Below are positions 35,662 through 44,424 of a DNA stretch of 64,000 bases, in pieces. The stretch spans positions 124,001 through 188,000 of the forward strand of contig NZ_BJHV01000001.1 in assembly GCF_005405925.1 (NCBI RefSeq), in the 5' to 3' direction. Every line of letters starts with the position of its first letter. The stretch's first letter is position 1. Position numbers and translations under genes: made by a program. The stretch is from Streptomyces antimycoticus (lineage in GTDB: Bacteria; Actinomycetota; Actinomycetes; Streptomycetales; Streptomycetaceae). Under the pieces are notes generated by a model, which was not told the DNA's origin, did not search any database, and saw only the letters and a list, made by a program, of their open reading frames with translations.

Positions 35662-36121
35662 CGCGCAGCCCACGGATTCGCGCGGCGACGACTCGGTCAC
35701 GCGGACCCTCAACCTGGTCGGCGAGCGATGGACGATGCTGATCCTCCGTGAAGCGTTCTTCGGCGTGCACCGTTACGGGCAATTCGCCCAGAATCTGGGC
35801 ATTCCACGCCCCACTCTGTCGAACCGGCTCGGCAAGCTCGTCGACGTCGGCCTGCTGATCCGGGAGCGCTACGCGGGTGGTCCGATCCGCAGCGACTACG
35901 AATACCGCCTCACCCAGGCCGGCCTCGATCTCTTCCCGGCGATCCAGATCTTGATGGAATGGGGCAATACCTACCTCCCGGACGAGCCGGCGGGCAGCGG
36001 ATCCAAGGTGGCCTGGACGCACGAGGTGTGCGGATCGCCCACACATCCGAGGCTGACCTGCGACCAATGCGGCGAACCGGTCACCGCGCACAATGTGCAC
36101 CTCACGGGCGATACGCCGTGA
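35645..36121 (+). CDS. HxlR-family transcriptional regulator
   Basis: 158 residues with an N-terminal winged helix: LNLVGERWTMLILREAFFGV, then YGQFAQNLGIPRPTLSNRLG, KLVDVGLLIRERYAG and a wing SDYEYRLTQAGLDLFPAIQI. The C-terminal extension contains CGSPTHPRLTCDQCGEP, whose two pairs of Cys/His could bind zinc; this is longer than in minimal HxlR proteins. The GTG start lies inside the end of the LLM gene, so the regulator is co-expressed with the oxidoreductases and probably controls them. No nearby operator stands out clearly in front of the operon. Confidence 0.87.
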   Translation: MTDTPDAQPTDSRGDDSVTRTLNLVGERWTMLILREAFFGVHRYGQFAQNLGIPRPTLSNRLGKLVDVGLLIRERYAGGPIRSDYEYRLTQAGLDLFPAIQILMEWGNTYLPDEPAGSGSKVAWTHEVCGSPTHPRLTCDQCGEPVTAHNVHLTGDTP

Positions 36122-36149
36122 GGTGACCTCGACGGCCGGAGTGTGCACG

Positions 36150-36797
36150 TCAGTCGTCGCCGCTGCCGAGGTGCCGGGCAACAAGCGCGGTGACCTGGGC
36201 AGCCAGGTCCGACAAGGAGGAATCGCGCAGCGCGGCGGCGTGTGCCAACCGGGCCACGTCGCTCGCCCAGGCACCCGTGGCCCGATCACCCTCGCCGATC
36301 CGGGCGAACCCGCGGTCCAGCAGGCCGCGGGCCTCGGTATCCCGCTTCCGGGCCACCGCTTTGACCACGCCGATCGCATTGGCCAGGGCGCTGGCCGGCC
36401 GTGACCACTCGCCCTCACGGGCGCGTGCCGCCGGATTTCCCGCGTCATAGTGCACGTCGTCCGCAACCGATGCGGTGCGCACATCCAGGTCAAGCCGCCA
36501 GAACAGCGACACCCCGGCGAAGCGGACGAACAGCAAGCGGCGGCGGTCGGAGTGGTGGAAGTCCGGGTCGCTGCGGACGCTGTCGACCGGCTGGACCTCT
36601 CCCAGTGCCCCGACCGCGCGGGCCAGGCAATCCGGGAACCACGCGTCCGGTACCACCCACGCGATATCGATGTCGCTGAAGATGTCCGCAGCGCCTGACG
36701 CCAGCGAGCCGGTCAACTCCGCGGCTGAGCCCGGACAGCACCTCTCCAACGCGGTACACACCTCGGCGGCCAAGGCGGCACGATCGGCCTCTCTCAC
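36150..36797 (-). CDS. Nucleotidyltransferase-domain protein
   Basis: 215 residues if translated from the GTG at 36797. The nucleotidyltransferase signature is GSLASGAADIFSDIDIAWVV, with Gly-Ser followed by the D-x-D metal ligands; a third acidic residue is likely in FWRLDLDVRTASVADD. The C-terminal half is helical (NAIGVVKAVARKRDTEARGL). Related proteins include antibiotic adenylyltransferases and MNT-type toxin-antitoxin partners, but no HEPN partner gene is present. A GGGGG stretch nine bases before the GTG supports this start. A longer frame extends upstream but looks non-coding. Confidence 0.72.
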   Translation of the reverse strand: MREADRAALAAEVCTALERCCPGSAAELTGSLASGAADIFSDIDIAWVVPDAWFPDCLARAVGALGEVQPVDSVRSDPDFHHSDRRRLLFVRFAGVSLFWRLDLDVRTASVADDVHYDAGNPAARAREGEWSRPASALANAIGVVKAVARKRDTEARGLLDRGFARIGEGDRATGAWASDVARLAHAAALRDSSLSDLAAQVTALVARHLGSGDD

Positions 36798-37108
36798 TAC
36801 GACACACCCCCTTGGGCCCGGCCCTGCGGCACACCGATCAGCGCAGCGCCTGCGCTCCGATGACGGACAGCAACCGGTCTCATTTCTACCGCCCGCGCAT
36901 TTCGACATCCACGGATGGTCAATCCCCCCTTCACGAGTTGCCGCCGCTACGGCGCCGTCCGATCGCCGGCCAGGCCGCCATACACCGCAGGGGATCCGCG
37001 GATCCTTCCGGAGCCCGGACTTCCTGATCAGTGGATCGAGCCGCCCTGAACAGTGCCGCCGTCTTCCACGACGGTGGGGGCAACGACACACAACCCAGGA
37101 GTGGGCCC
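36798..37108. other. Intergenic region between divergent genes
   Basis: About 310 bases between the nucleotidyltransferase and the SDR gene. A frame continuing upstream from the nucleotidyltransferase could extend it, but residues there are compositionally odd. I see no strong promoter or operator. Confidence 0.4.
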
Positions 37109-38053
37109 ATGCCACGCAAAACCATCGACATCACCGTTCCCGACCTGTCCGGCAGGCGCGCCGTCGTCACCGGAGCGAGCGACGGCATCGGGATCGGCAT
37201 CGCCACGAGGCTCGCCGCGGCAGGGGCCGAAGTGCTCCTGCCCGTTCGCAACCCGCGCAAGGGCGAGGCCGCGCTGACCACGATCCGTCGGACGATCCCC
37301 CAGGCGAACGCGTCGCTCCGCGAGCTCGACCTGTCCTCACCCGCCTCCGTCGCAGCCCTCGGCACGACCCTGCGAGAGGAGGGCCGGCCGATCCACATCC
37401 TCATCAACAACGCCGGCGTCATGACCCCGCCCGACCGGCAGACGACCGCCGACGGGTTCGAGCTTCAATTCGGCACCAACCATCTCGGCCACTTCGCCCT
37501 GGTGGCCCACCTGCTGCCGCTGCTGCGCGCCGGCCACGCACGCGTGACCTCACAGGTCAGCGTCGCGGCCAATCAGGGCGCCATCAACTGGGACGACCTG
37601 AACTGGGAACGCTCCTACAACGGCATGAAGGCCTACAGCCAGTCGAAGATCGCGTTCGGGCTCTTCGGCCTCGAACTCGACCGGCGCAGTCGGGCCCATG
37701 GCTGGGGCATCACGAGCAACCTCTCCCATCCCGGGGTCGCTCCGACGAACCTGCTCGCCGCCCGCCCCGAGGTCGGACGCGACCAGGACAGCCGGAACGT
37801 GCGCATGATCCGGGCTCTGTCCGCCCGAGGCATCCTCGTCGGGACAGTCCACACCGCGCAACTTCCGGCCCTCTATGCCGCCACCTCCCCCGACGCCGTG
37901 CGTGGCGGGCTCTATGGGCCGCGCGGACCCGGGCACCTCGGCGGCCCTCCCGGAGAGCAGAAGCTCTACTCGCGCCTTCGCAGCGCCGAGGAGGCCCACC
38001 GCGTCTGGCAGGTCTCCGAAGAACTCACGCAGGTTCCCTTCCTCAGCAGCTGA
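37109..38053 (+). CDS. Short-chain dehydrogenase/reductase
   Basis: 314 residues. The nucleotide-binding glycine motif is [20 protein letters not shown], followed by [20 protein letters not shown] and [16 protein letters not shown]. The catalytic region is modified: the usual Y-x-x-x-K is present as [12 protein letters not shown], while the upstream Ser is in [20 protein letters not shown], a layout shared with protochlorophyllide-reductase-like SDRs and retinol-dehydrogenase-type proteins. The ATG has AGGAG seven bases upstream. It is monocistronic and its stop nearly abuts a minus-strand IclR remnant. The substrate is not predictable. Confidence 0.88.
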   Translation: MPRKTIDITVPDLSGRRAVVTGASDGIGIGIATRLAAAGAEVLLPVRNPRKGEAALTTIRRTIPQANASLRELDLSSPASVAALGTTLREEGRPIHILINNAGVMTPPDRQTTADGFELQFGTNHLGHFALVAHLLPLLRAGHARVTSQVSVAANQGAINWDDLNWERSYNGMKAYSQSKIAFGLFGLELDRRSRAHGWGITSNLSHPGVAPTNLLAARPEVGRDQDSRNVRMIRALSARGILVGTVHTAQLPALYAATSPDAVRGGLYGPRGPGHLGGPPGEQKLYSRLRSAEEAHRVWQVSEELTQVPFLSS

Positions 38054-38055
38054 GC

Positions 38056-38169
38056 GTTGAGGGCCGCGGCGGCCAGGCCCAGCAGGCGGGGACCCGCGCG
38101 GTGGCCGCCGCCCTCCGGGCCCTTCACGCGTTCCTGGCCGACCGTTCGGGTGTTGACCACCTCCGCCAT
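38056..38169 (-). pseudogene. IclR-family regulator remnant
   Basis: The fragment reads MAEVVNTRTVGQERVKGPEG and then [20 protein letters not shown]. The complete IclR gene at 46796 starts MPKPVNTPASHREEPRATAK and later has YQAGPRLLGLAATTMASSRE. The fragment thus keeps the start and the segment after the DNA-binding domain but lacks the helix-turn-helix itself and everything downstream. Its promoter region also resembles that of the complete gene (GGGTTA-(A/G)-GCT-(A/G)-AG upstream of the ATG). I infer an ancestral IclR gene divergent from the peptide transporter that was replaced by the copy at 46796. Confidence 0.6.
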
Positions 38170-38193
38170 GTCGCTTAGCTTAACCCAACCGCA

Positions 38194-38208
38194 TTCCATC
38201 TGACGGAA
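38194..38208. promoter_or_regulatory. IclR-type operator in front of the peptide transporter operon
   Basis: TTCC-N7-GGAA (TTCCATCTGACGGAA) lies just upstream of the ribosome binding site of the transporter binding-protein gene. The same spacing and half-sites occur at 46754-46774 before the intact IclR gene, so both may be bound by that regulator. Confidence 0.6.
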
Positions 38209-38223
38209 CGGAGGTGTTGTTCA

Positions 38224-39801
38224 ATGGAACGAATTCATCAGGGGCGCACGGTGGACCGCGGCCGTCCCACCCGACGCGGGGTCCTGCGGACCGGTGGTCT
38301 GCTGCTCGGGGCCCTCAGCGCTCCGGCGCTCCTGAGCGCGTGCGGCACGAACGCCGCCGCGGACGGGGCCGGCAACGTCCTGCGGGTTTCCCAGCCCGGC
38401 GACCCCAAGACGCTGGACCCGCAGAAGCAGGGCGACATGGTGTCCATGAACGTCTTGATCAACATGTTCGACACGCTCACCACCCGGGGCCGCGACAACC
38501 AGCTGCACCCCAGGCTCGCCCTCTCCTGGAAGGCCACCGACGCGCGAACCTGGCGATTCACCCTCCGCCCCGGGGTGACCTTCCACAACGGTGAGGCGTG
38601 CGACGCGCGGGCCGTCGCGTTCAGCATCGAGCGGCTGCTCGATCCCGCCACCAAGTCACCGATCGTCGAACTGCGCTACGTCAAGGGCGTCAGGGTGGTC
38701 GACCGGCTCACCGTGGACGTGCACACCACCGTGCACGACCCCATCCTGCCCGCCAAGCTCTCCCTGTTCGGCGGAGTGATCCTGCCGCCCCGCCACCTCT
38801 CGGAGGCGGGCGACGCCGCGTTCGCCGAACACCCCGTCGGCACCGGCCCCTTCACCTTCGTCAGCTGGCGGCGCGACCACGAACTGCGCATGCGAGCCTA
38901 CGCCGACCACTGGAACGGACGGCCGAGCGTCGACGGCCTCGTCTTCAGCCCCGCGCCCAACGCCTCGTCCTCCCTCGCCGCCCTCCAGAGCGGAGGCGTC
39001 GACCTCGTCGCCGGACTCACCCCGGACGCCGCTGAGCAGCTCGACGGCTACTCCGGTGTCACGCTGGACGGCTATACGGGGATCCGCACGTCGTATCTGT
39101 CCCTGAACACCCTGGAGCGGGGCCCGCTCCAGGACCGTCGCGTGCGCCAGGCGCTCAACCACGCGATCGATGTCCCCCTGCTGATCAAGGCCGTGCTCGG
39201 CGGCAAGGCCACCGAGACACCCGCCCTGGTGCCGCGCGGCGCCTTCGGCTTCGACCCCACGGTGAAGCCCTTCACCCGCTCCCTGGAGACCGCGCGCACC
39301 CTCCTCGCCGAGGCCGGCCACCCGCACGGCTTCTCCACGGCCCTCACCGCGTCCAACGTCGACTCCAACGTCGCCGAGGCCCTGTCGGGGCTGCTGGCCA
39401 GAGTAGGGGTGCGGGCCCGGGTCAACCTGCTCGACCCCGGTACCTACGCCACCCGGCTCACCTCCGACAACCGGGGAGCGCTCGGCCCGATCTACCTGGC
39501 GGCCAGCACCGTCTGGACGATGGACGGCCAGAGCATCGTCCAGTCCAACGTACGCAGCGACCGGCGCCAGAGCCGCTGGCACTCCAAGGAAGCCGACCGC
39601 CTCATCGACATCGAAGAGCTCTCCGAAAGCCCCACGAAGCGCAAACAGGCCTTCTCCGACCTGCAGCGGCTGATGCGCCAGGAAGCGCCCTTCGTCTTCC
39701 TCTACCAGCTCGACAACATCTTCGCTCGCAACGACCGCCCCCGCTGGACGCCGGGATCCGCAGGCGTCCTCGCCATGGAGAGCGCGGAGGTCTCCTGTTG
39801 A
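38224..39801 (+). CDS. Family 5 substrate-binding lipoprotein (oligo/dipeptide-type ABC importer)
   Basis: 525 residues. A lipoprotein signal with twin Arg (RGRPTRRGVLRTGGLLLGAL) ends in the lipobox LSAC near residue 40. The mature protein has the DppA/OppA layout: VLRVSQPGDPKTLDPQKQGD, LHPRLALSWKATDARTWRFT, LRPGVTFHNGEACDARAVAF and TGIRTSYLSLNTLERGPLQD. These proteins bind peptides, nickel or other extended solutes such as opines and oligosaccharides. It heads a five-gene transporter operon with 4-base overlaps. An IclR-type site overlaps its leader. Context with creatininase- and enolase-type enzymes argues for a non-peptide or modified-peptide solute. Confidence 0.92.
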   Translation: MERIHQGRTVDRGRPTRRGVLRTGGLLLGALSAPALLSACGTNAAADGAGNVLRVSQPGDPKTLDPQKQGDMVSMNVLINMFDTLTTRGRDNQLHPRLALSWKATDARTWRFTLRPGVTFHNGEACDARAVAFSIERLLDPATKSPIVELRYVKGVRVVDRLTVDVHTTVHDPILPAKLSLFGGVILPPRHLSEAGDAAFAEHPVGTGPFTFVSWRRDHELRMRAYADHWNGRPSVDGLVFSPAPNASSSLAALQSGGVDLVAGLTPDAAEQLDGYSGVTLDGYTGIRTSYLSLNTLERGPLQDRRVRQALNHAIDVPLLIKAVLGGKATETPALVPRGAFGFDPTVKPFTRSLETARTLLAEAGHPHGFSTALTASNVDSNVAEALSGLLARVGVRARVNLLDPGTYATRLTSDNRGALGPIYLAASTVWTMDGQSIVQSNVRSDRRQSRWHSKEADRLIDIEELSESPTKRKQAFSDLQRLMRQEAPFVFLYQLDNIFARNDRPRWTPGSAGVLAMESAEVSC

Positions 39802-40790
39802 GCGCCCTCACCCTCGACAAGCCACCCACCCCGGCGGACACCGCGTCGCGCCACCGGGACACGGCACGGCTGCTGCGCACCGTGCTCAGGCGCCTGGGCA
39901 CCGCGCTGTTCGTTCTGCTGTGCACGGCGACCGTCTCGTTCTTCCTCGTACGGCTCTCCGGCGACCCCGTGAAGATCCTGCTGCCGCCCGACGCCACGGC
40001 GCACCAGGAGAGCGTGCTCCGCGCGTCCCTCGGGCTCGACCGGCCGCTGTTCACGCAATACCTCGACTACCTCTGGGGATTGCCCCGCCTCGACCTCGGC
40101 GACTCCCTGGTCTACGGCCAGCCCGTCAGCGAAATCCTCGCCGACCGGCTGCCCGCCACGATCGAACTGGCCGCCGCCGCCCTGGCGGTGACCCTCGTCA
40201 TCGCCATCCCGGCGGGCATCTTCGCCGCGATGCGCCGCGGCCGCCGCTCCGACCACACCGTGATGACCGGCGTCCTGCTCGGCCAGTCCACCCCGCCGTT
40301 CTGGGTCGGCATCCTCCTCATCCTGGTCTTCGCCGTCTGGCTGCAGGCCCTGCCCGCCTCCGGCTACGGCACCTTCGCCAACCTGGTCCTGCCGGCCGTC
40401 ACCCTCGCCGTCTACTCCGTGGCCGTCGTCGCGCGGCTGCTGCGCTCCTCGCTGATCGACGTGCTGTCCTCCGACCACATCCGCAGTTCGCGCGCCAAGG
40501 GCTTCGGGCCGCTGAAGGTGGTGCTCCGGCACGGGCTGCGCAACGCCTCACTGCCGGTGGTGACCGTCATCGGTCTGGAAGTCGGCAATCTGCTCGGCGG
40601 GGCGATCCTCACCGAACGGGTCTTCTCCTGGCCCGGAGTCGGACAGCTGACCGTCGAGGCGATCTCCAATCGCGACTTCCCGCTCGTCCAGGCCACCGTC
40701 CTGTTCTTCGCCGCCACCTTCGTCGTGGTGAACCTGCTCGTCGACCTCTCCTACAGCTTCCTCGACCCGAGGGTGAGGACGTCCCGATGA
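39798..40790 (+). CDS. DppB-type ABC transporter permease
   Basis: 330 residues with six membrane helices. Landmarks are VSFFLVRLSGDPVKILLPPD, SLGLDRPLFTQYLDYLWGLP, LDLGDSLVYGQPVSEILADR and the EAA-type loop SSRAKGFGPLKVVLRHGLRN. The C-terminal LTVEAISNRDFPLVQATVLF is also typical. It starts with TTG, overlapping the preceding TGA (TTGA), with GGAGG eight bases upstream. It forms the channel together with the DppC-type permease encoded next. Confidence 0.93.
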   Translation: MSALTLDKPPTPADTASRHRDTARLLRTVLRRLGTALFVLLCTATVSFFLVRLSGDPVKILLPPDATAHQESVLRASLGLDRPLFTQYLDYLWGLPRLDLGDSLVYGQPVSEILADRLPATIELAAAALAVTLVIAIPAGIFAAMRRGRRSDHTVMTGVLLGQSTPPFWVGILLILVFAVWLQALPASGYGTFANLVLPAVTLAVYSVAVVARLLRSSLIDVLSSDHIRSSRAKGFGPLKVVLRHGLRNASLPVVTVIGLEVGNLLGGAILTERVFSWPGVGQLTVEAISNRDFPLVQATVLFFAATFVVVNLLVDLSYSFLDPRVRTSR

Positions 40791-41701
40791 CCCTCATGTC
40801 CCCTGCCGCGACCGGCCATGCCCCGGCGGCGGCACCGGCCGGCGGCTCCCGGTCCGTCGTCCTGCGCGCGCTGCTGCGCAACAAGCTCGCCGTCCTGGCG
40901 CTCGCCGTACTCGCCGTACTGCTGATCGCCGCCCTGTTCGCACCGCTCGTCGCCCCCTACGACCCCAACGCGCAGAACCTCCTCCTGCGGCTGCGACCCC
41001 CCGCCTGGCAGGACGGCGGCAGCGGCGCCCATCTCCTCGGCACCGACCAGCTGGGCCGCGACATGCTCTCGCGCGTCATCTACGGCGCCCGGGTCTCCCT
41101 GCTCGTCGGCGCGGGGGCCGCGCTGCTCGCCGGTGTCATCGGCACCGTCGTGGGACTGGCCTCCGGCTATTTCGGCGGCTGGGCGGACCGGGTGCTCATG
41201 CGGCTCGCCGACGTCCAGCTCGCCTTCCCCTCGCTGCTCCTGGCCCTCGCCATCGTCGGCTTCCTCGGCTCGGGCCTGTGGTACGTGATCCTGGTGCTCG
41301 GCTTCACCGGCTGGGTCTCCTACGCCCGCGTCGTGCGGTCCGAGGTGATGTCGCTGCGCACGCGCGACTTCATCACCGAGGCCCGGGCGATCGGCGTCAC
41401 CGACGTCACCATCATGCGCCGCCATCTGCTGCCCAATGTGATGGCGCCGCTGGCCACCATCGGAACCCTGCACGTGGCCGCCGCGATCGTGGCCGAGGCG
41501 TCCCTGAGCTATCTGGGCCTGGGCGTGCCCAAGGAGACGGTCACCTGGGGTGCCATGCTCTCCGACGGCCAGCTCTATCTGGGCACCTCCTGGTGGGTCG
41601 CCGTGTTCCCCGGCATCGCGCTGATGCTGACTTCTCTCGCCATCAACATCACCGGCGACGCCCTGCGGGACGTCGCGGACCCGAAGGCCTACCGCCGATG
41701 A
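40787..41701 (+). CDS. DppC-type ABC transporter permease
   Basis: 304 residues. After a short cytoplasmic tail the first helix (NKLAVLALAVLAVLLIAALF) leads to PYDPNAQNLLLRLRPPAW and LGTDQLGRDMLSRVIYGARV, hallmarks of the DppC/OppC group. The EAA loop is ITEARAIGVTDVTIMRRHLL and LPNVMAPL. The ATG overlaps the preceding stop (ATGA), and the following ATPase gene overlaps this one in the same way, which implies tight stoichiometric translation. Confidence 0.93.
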   Translation: MTLMSPAATGHAPAAAPAGGSRSVVLRALLRNKLAVLALAVLAVLLIAALFAPLVAPYDPNAQNLLLRLRPPAWQDGGSGAHLLGTDQLGRDMLSRVIYGARVSLLVGAGAALLAGVIGTVVGLASGYFGGWADRVLMRLADVQLAFPSLLLALAIVGFLGSGLWYVILVLGFTGWVSYARVVRSEVMSLRTRDFITEARAIGVTDVTIMRRHLLPNVMAPLATIGTLHVAAAIVAEASLSYLGLGVPKETVTWGAMLSDGQLYLGTSWWVAVFPGIALMLTSLAINITGDALRDVADPKAYRR

Positions 41702-42543
41702 CCATCGACCCACCGACAACCGACCCGTCCCAGCGGCCGGCGGACGAGCAGCCGCTGCTGGAAATCAACGGCCTCAGCGTCGACTTCAAGCTCGAGACCT
41801 CCGTCGTGCACGCGGTCCAGGACGTCTCCCTCCACGTCCGGGCCGGTGAGACGCTCGCCATCGTGGGCGAGTCGGGCAGCGGGAAGACCGCCACCGCACT
41901 GTCCGTTCCGCGTCTGAACCCGAGCCCTCCGTGCGTCTACGCGAGCGGCGAGATCCTCTTCGACGGACGTGACCTGCTGACGCTCTCCGAGAAGGAACTC
42001 GGCCGGATCCGGGGCCGCGAAATCGCCATGGTGTTCCAGGACCCGATGACCTGTCTCGATCCGCTGCAGCGCGTCGGGGCGCAGGTGGCCGAGGTGCTCA
42101 GGCACCACACCGGCATCTCCCGCGCCGAGGCCAGGGACGCCGCGCTGGACGCCCTGGAGGAGGTCGGCATACCCGACCCGGCCCTGCGCTACCGGCAGTA
42201 CCCGCACGAACTCTCCGGGGGCCTGCGCCAGCGCGTGATGATCGCGACCGCACTGGTGGGTCGGCCCCGTCTGCTCATCGCCGACGAGCCGACCACCGCC
42301 CTGGACGTCACCGTGCAGAGCCAGATCCTCGACCTGCTCGTCACCCTCCAGCACAGGCACGGCATGGCGGTCGTGCTGATCACCCACGACCTCGCGGTCG
42401 TGGCGGAGACCGCCGACCGCGTCGTGGTCATGAACCAGGGCAAGGTCGTCGAGACCGGCGATGTGCTCGACGTCTTCGACCGTCCGGCCGACGACTACAC
42501 CCGCAAACTGCTCGCCGCCACCCCGCGATTGGAGGCGGCATGA
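41698..42543 (+). CDS. DppD-type ABC transporter ATP-binding protein
   Basis: 281 residues. Walker A is GESGSGKTATA, the Q-loop is VFQDPMTCLD, the signature motif is ELSGGLRQR and Walker B is PRLLIADEPTTALDV, followed by the switch His in LITHDLAV. It powers the importer in the cytoplasm with its DppF-type partner. The C-terminal extension (DYTRKLLAATPRLEAA) matches the oligopeptide transporter subfamily. The normal length is about 320, so the C-terminal region is somewhat short. Overlaps neighbours by four bases on both sides. Confidence 0.93.
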   Translation: MTIDPPTTDPSQRPADEQPLLEINGLSVDFKLETSVVHAVQDVSLHVRAGETLAIVGESGSGKTATALSVPRLNPSPPCVYASGEILFDGRDLLTLSEKELGRIRGREIAMVFQDPMTCLDPLQRVGAQVAEVLRHHTGISRAEARDAALDALEEVGIPDPALRYRQYPHELSGGLRQRVMIATALVGRPRLLIADEPTTALDVTVQSQILDLLVTLQHRHGMAVVLITHDLAVVAETADRVVVMNQGKVVETGDVLDVFDRPADDYTRKLLAATPRLEAA

Positions 42544-43412
42544 CCACCGAAGCCGCTGCGCCCGCGCCCCCGGGCGGAAAGGTCCTCCTGGAACTCGTCG
42601 GCCTGCGCAAGGAGTTCGGCACCAGGACGGTGAACGTGGCCGTCGACGACGTCTCGCTCGAAGTCCACGAAGGGGAGACGCTCGCCCTGGTCGGCGAGTC
42701 CGGCTGTGGCAAGACCACCCTCACCCGGCTGCTGCTCAAGCTCGTCGAACCCACCGCCGGAAACGTGCGCTTCGACGGACAGGACCTCGCCGCCCTCTCC
42801 CCCGCCGGACTGCGTGCCGTACGCCGCCAGATGCAGGTCGTCCTCCAGGACCCGTACTCCAGTATGAACCCGCGGATGCGCATCACCGACATCGTCGCCG
42901 AACCGCTGGTCACCCACGATCCCGAGGCCCGCGGGCGGCGCGCCCGGGCCCGCACCAGGGAACGGGTCGGGGAACTCCTGGAGGCCGTGGGCCTGGACGC
43001 CTCCATCCAGGACCGCTACCCGCACGAGTTCTCCGGCGGCCAGCGCCAACGCGTCTCGATCGCGCGGGCCCTGGCGCTCCGGCCCCGTCTGCTCGTGCTC
43101 GACGAGCCCACCAGCGCACTGGATGTCTCCGTGCAGGCCACCGTCCTCGACCTGCTGGCGGATCTCCAGAGCCGGCTGGGCCTCACCTATGTGTTCGTCT
43201 CGCACAACCTCGCCGTCGTACGGCAGGTGGCCGACCGGGTCGCGGTGATGCGCCGGGGGCGACTTGTCGAGGTGGGCGAGACGGCCGCCGTACTGCGCAC
43301 CCCCCAGCACCCCTACACGCGGCAACTGCTCGACGCGGTGCCGGTCCTCGACCCGCGCAGGGGCCGCCGTGCCGCGGACCGCCTGTCCCTGACGAGCGAA
43401 GAGAGCCGATGA
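42540..43412 (+). CDS. DppF-type ABC transporter ATP-binding protein
   Basis: 290 residues. Walker A is GESGCGKTTLT, the Q-loop VLQDPYSSMNPRM, the signature EFSGGQRQRVS, Walker B PRLLVLDEPTSALDV and the switch His is in VFVSHNLAVV. The VLQDPYSSMNPRM segment is diagnostic for the oligopeptide/dipeptide F subunit. It pairs with the preceding ATPase. The gene ends only 11 bases from the 3' end of the convergent ROK gene, leaving no room for a separate terminator. Confidence 0.93.
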   Translation: MTTEAAAPAPPGGKVLLELVGLRKEFGTRTVNVAVDDVSLEVHEGETLALVGESGCGKTTLTRLLLKLVEPTAGNVRFDGQDLAALSPAGLRAVRRQMQVVLQDPYSSMNPRMRITDIVAEPLVTHDPEARGRRARARTRERVGELLEAVGLDASIQDRYPHEFSGGQRQRVSIARALALRPRLLVLDEPTSALDVSVQATVLDLLADLQSRLGLTYVFVSHNLAVVRQVADRVAVMRRGRLVEVGETAAVLRTPQHPYTRQLLDAVPVLDPRRGRRAADRLSLTSEESR

Positions 43413-43423
43413 CCGCCCGCGCG

Positions 43424-44383
43424 CTACAGATGCGAGACGACGAGACCGGCGCCGCCGAGCAGCGCGACATCGTCGACGGCGGCCGTGCCGACGAGCACCC
43501 GCGGCTGCTCGGCGCCCGAGAAGGCGACGGCGTCCCGCAGCCGCTCCTCCACCACGGTGCGGAATCGCTCACCGCCCTCGCGCGCCTCACCGTGCAGGAT
43601 GAAGAGGCCGGGTGCGAAGAGCTGCTGCACGTTCACCAGCCCCAGAGCGAGGTTGTGCGCGTATTCCTCCACCACCTGCCCGGCGAGCGCGTCCCCGCGG
43701 TTGACCAGTGCCTCCAGGGACGTCTGGCCCCCGAGTCCCACGGCGCGGGCCCGGGCGCGCAGCCAGCCGGTGGTGGCCACGGTCTTCCAGCAGCCGCGGT
43801 TCCCGCAGGTGCACCGCTCGCCGCTGGCCGACACGGTCATATGGGCGCCGCTGCGCCCGCCGGGCGGGGCCATCACCTCGCCGTCGTAGAGGAGCCCCAC
43901 GCCGAGTACCTCACCCGTGGAGACCGAGGCGAAGGTGCGCCGTCCACGACCGGCGCCGAACCAGCGGTCGCCGAGCACCTGCAGTCGCGCCCGGTGCTCC
44001 ACCCGCACGCTCGCCCCGGTGAGCGCGCCGAGCCGCTCCGTGACGGGATAGCCGTGCAGTCCGGGCGCGTCGTTCACTTCCATGATCAGGCCCGTGACGG
44101 GGTCCACGAGCCCGGCGGCGGCCACCCCGATCCCCTGGAGTTCATGGCCGGCGAAGACCCCGGCCGCCGCGGCCAGCGCCGTGTCGATGTCCGCGGGGGT
44201 GGCGGTGGCCGCGTCGTACGACGACTCGGTGCGGTCCAGGATCCGGCCCGCCATGGACAGTACGGCCGCCCCGACCCGACCGGGGACCAGCTCGACGGCG
44301 CCCAGCCGCCGAGGCGTCTGGGGAGCGGCCGGTTGCGGCGCGGCCTCGGGGACCAGTCGCAACGGAGAACGTTTGTGGGCCAT
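43424..44383 (-). CDS. ROK-family protein (sugar kinase/regulator fold)
   Basis: 319 residues without a DNA-binding domain, so a kinase-type ROK protein. The N-terminal ribonuclease-H-like lobe starts GAVELVPGRVGAAVLSMAGR rather than with the usual D-x-G-x-T phosphate motif, so the ATP site looks altered. The zinc-binding ROK loop CTCGNRGCWK is intact, and the region VGVAAAGLVDPVTGLI-like precedes it. The catalytic Asp region appears as MEVNDAPGLHGYPVTERL. It may be a weak or non-catalytic sugar sensor. It is convergent with the transporter operon and divergent from the creatininase-family gene. Confidence 0.8.
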   Translation of the reverse strand: MAHKRSPLRLVPEAAPQPAAPQTPRRLGAVELVPGRVGAAVLSMAGRILDRTESSYDAATATPADIDTALAAAAGVFAGHELQGIGVAAAGLVDPVTGLIMEVNDAPGLHGYPVTERLGALTGASVRVEHRARLQVLGDRWFGAGRGRRTFASVSTGEVLGVGLLYDGEVMAPPGGRSGAHMTVSASGERCTCGNRGCWKTVATTGWLRARARAVGLGGQTSLEALVNRGDALAGQVVEEYAHNLALGLVNVQQLFAPGLFILHGEAREGGERFRTVVEERLRDAVAFSGAEQPRVLVGTAAVDDVALLGGAGLVVSHL

Positions 44384-44424
44384 GCGCCGACTCTGCCATG
44401 GCCCCGTTTCGGAGAGGTAGCACC

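Noticed and set aside
36798..37115. N-terminal extension of the nucleotidyltransferase
   Set aside because: The extra residues are Cys/Arg-rich and have no family match; a GTG at 36797 with a ribosome site is better.
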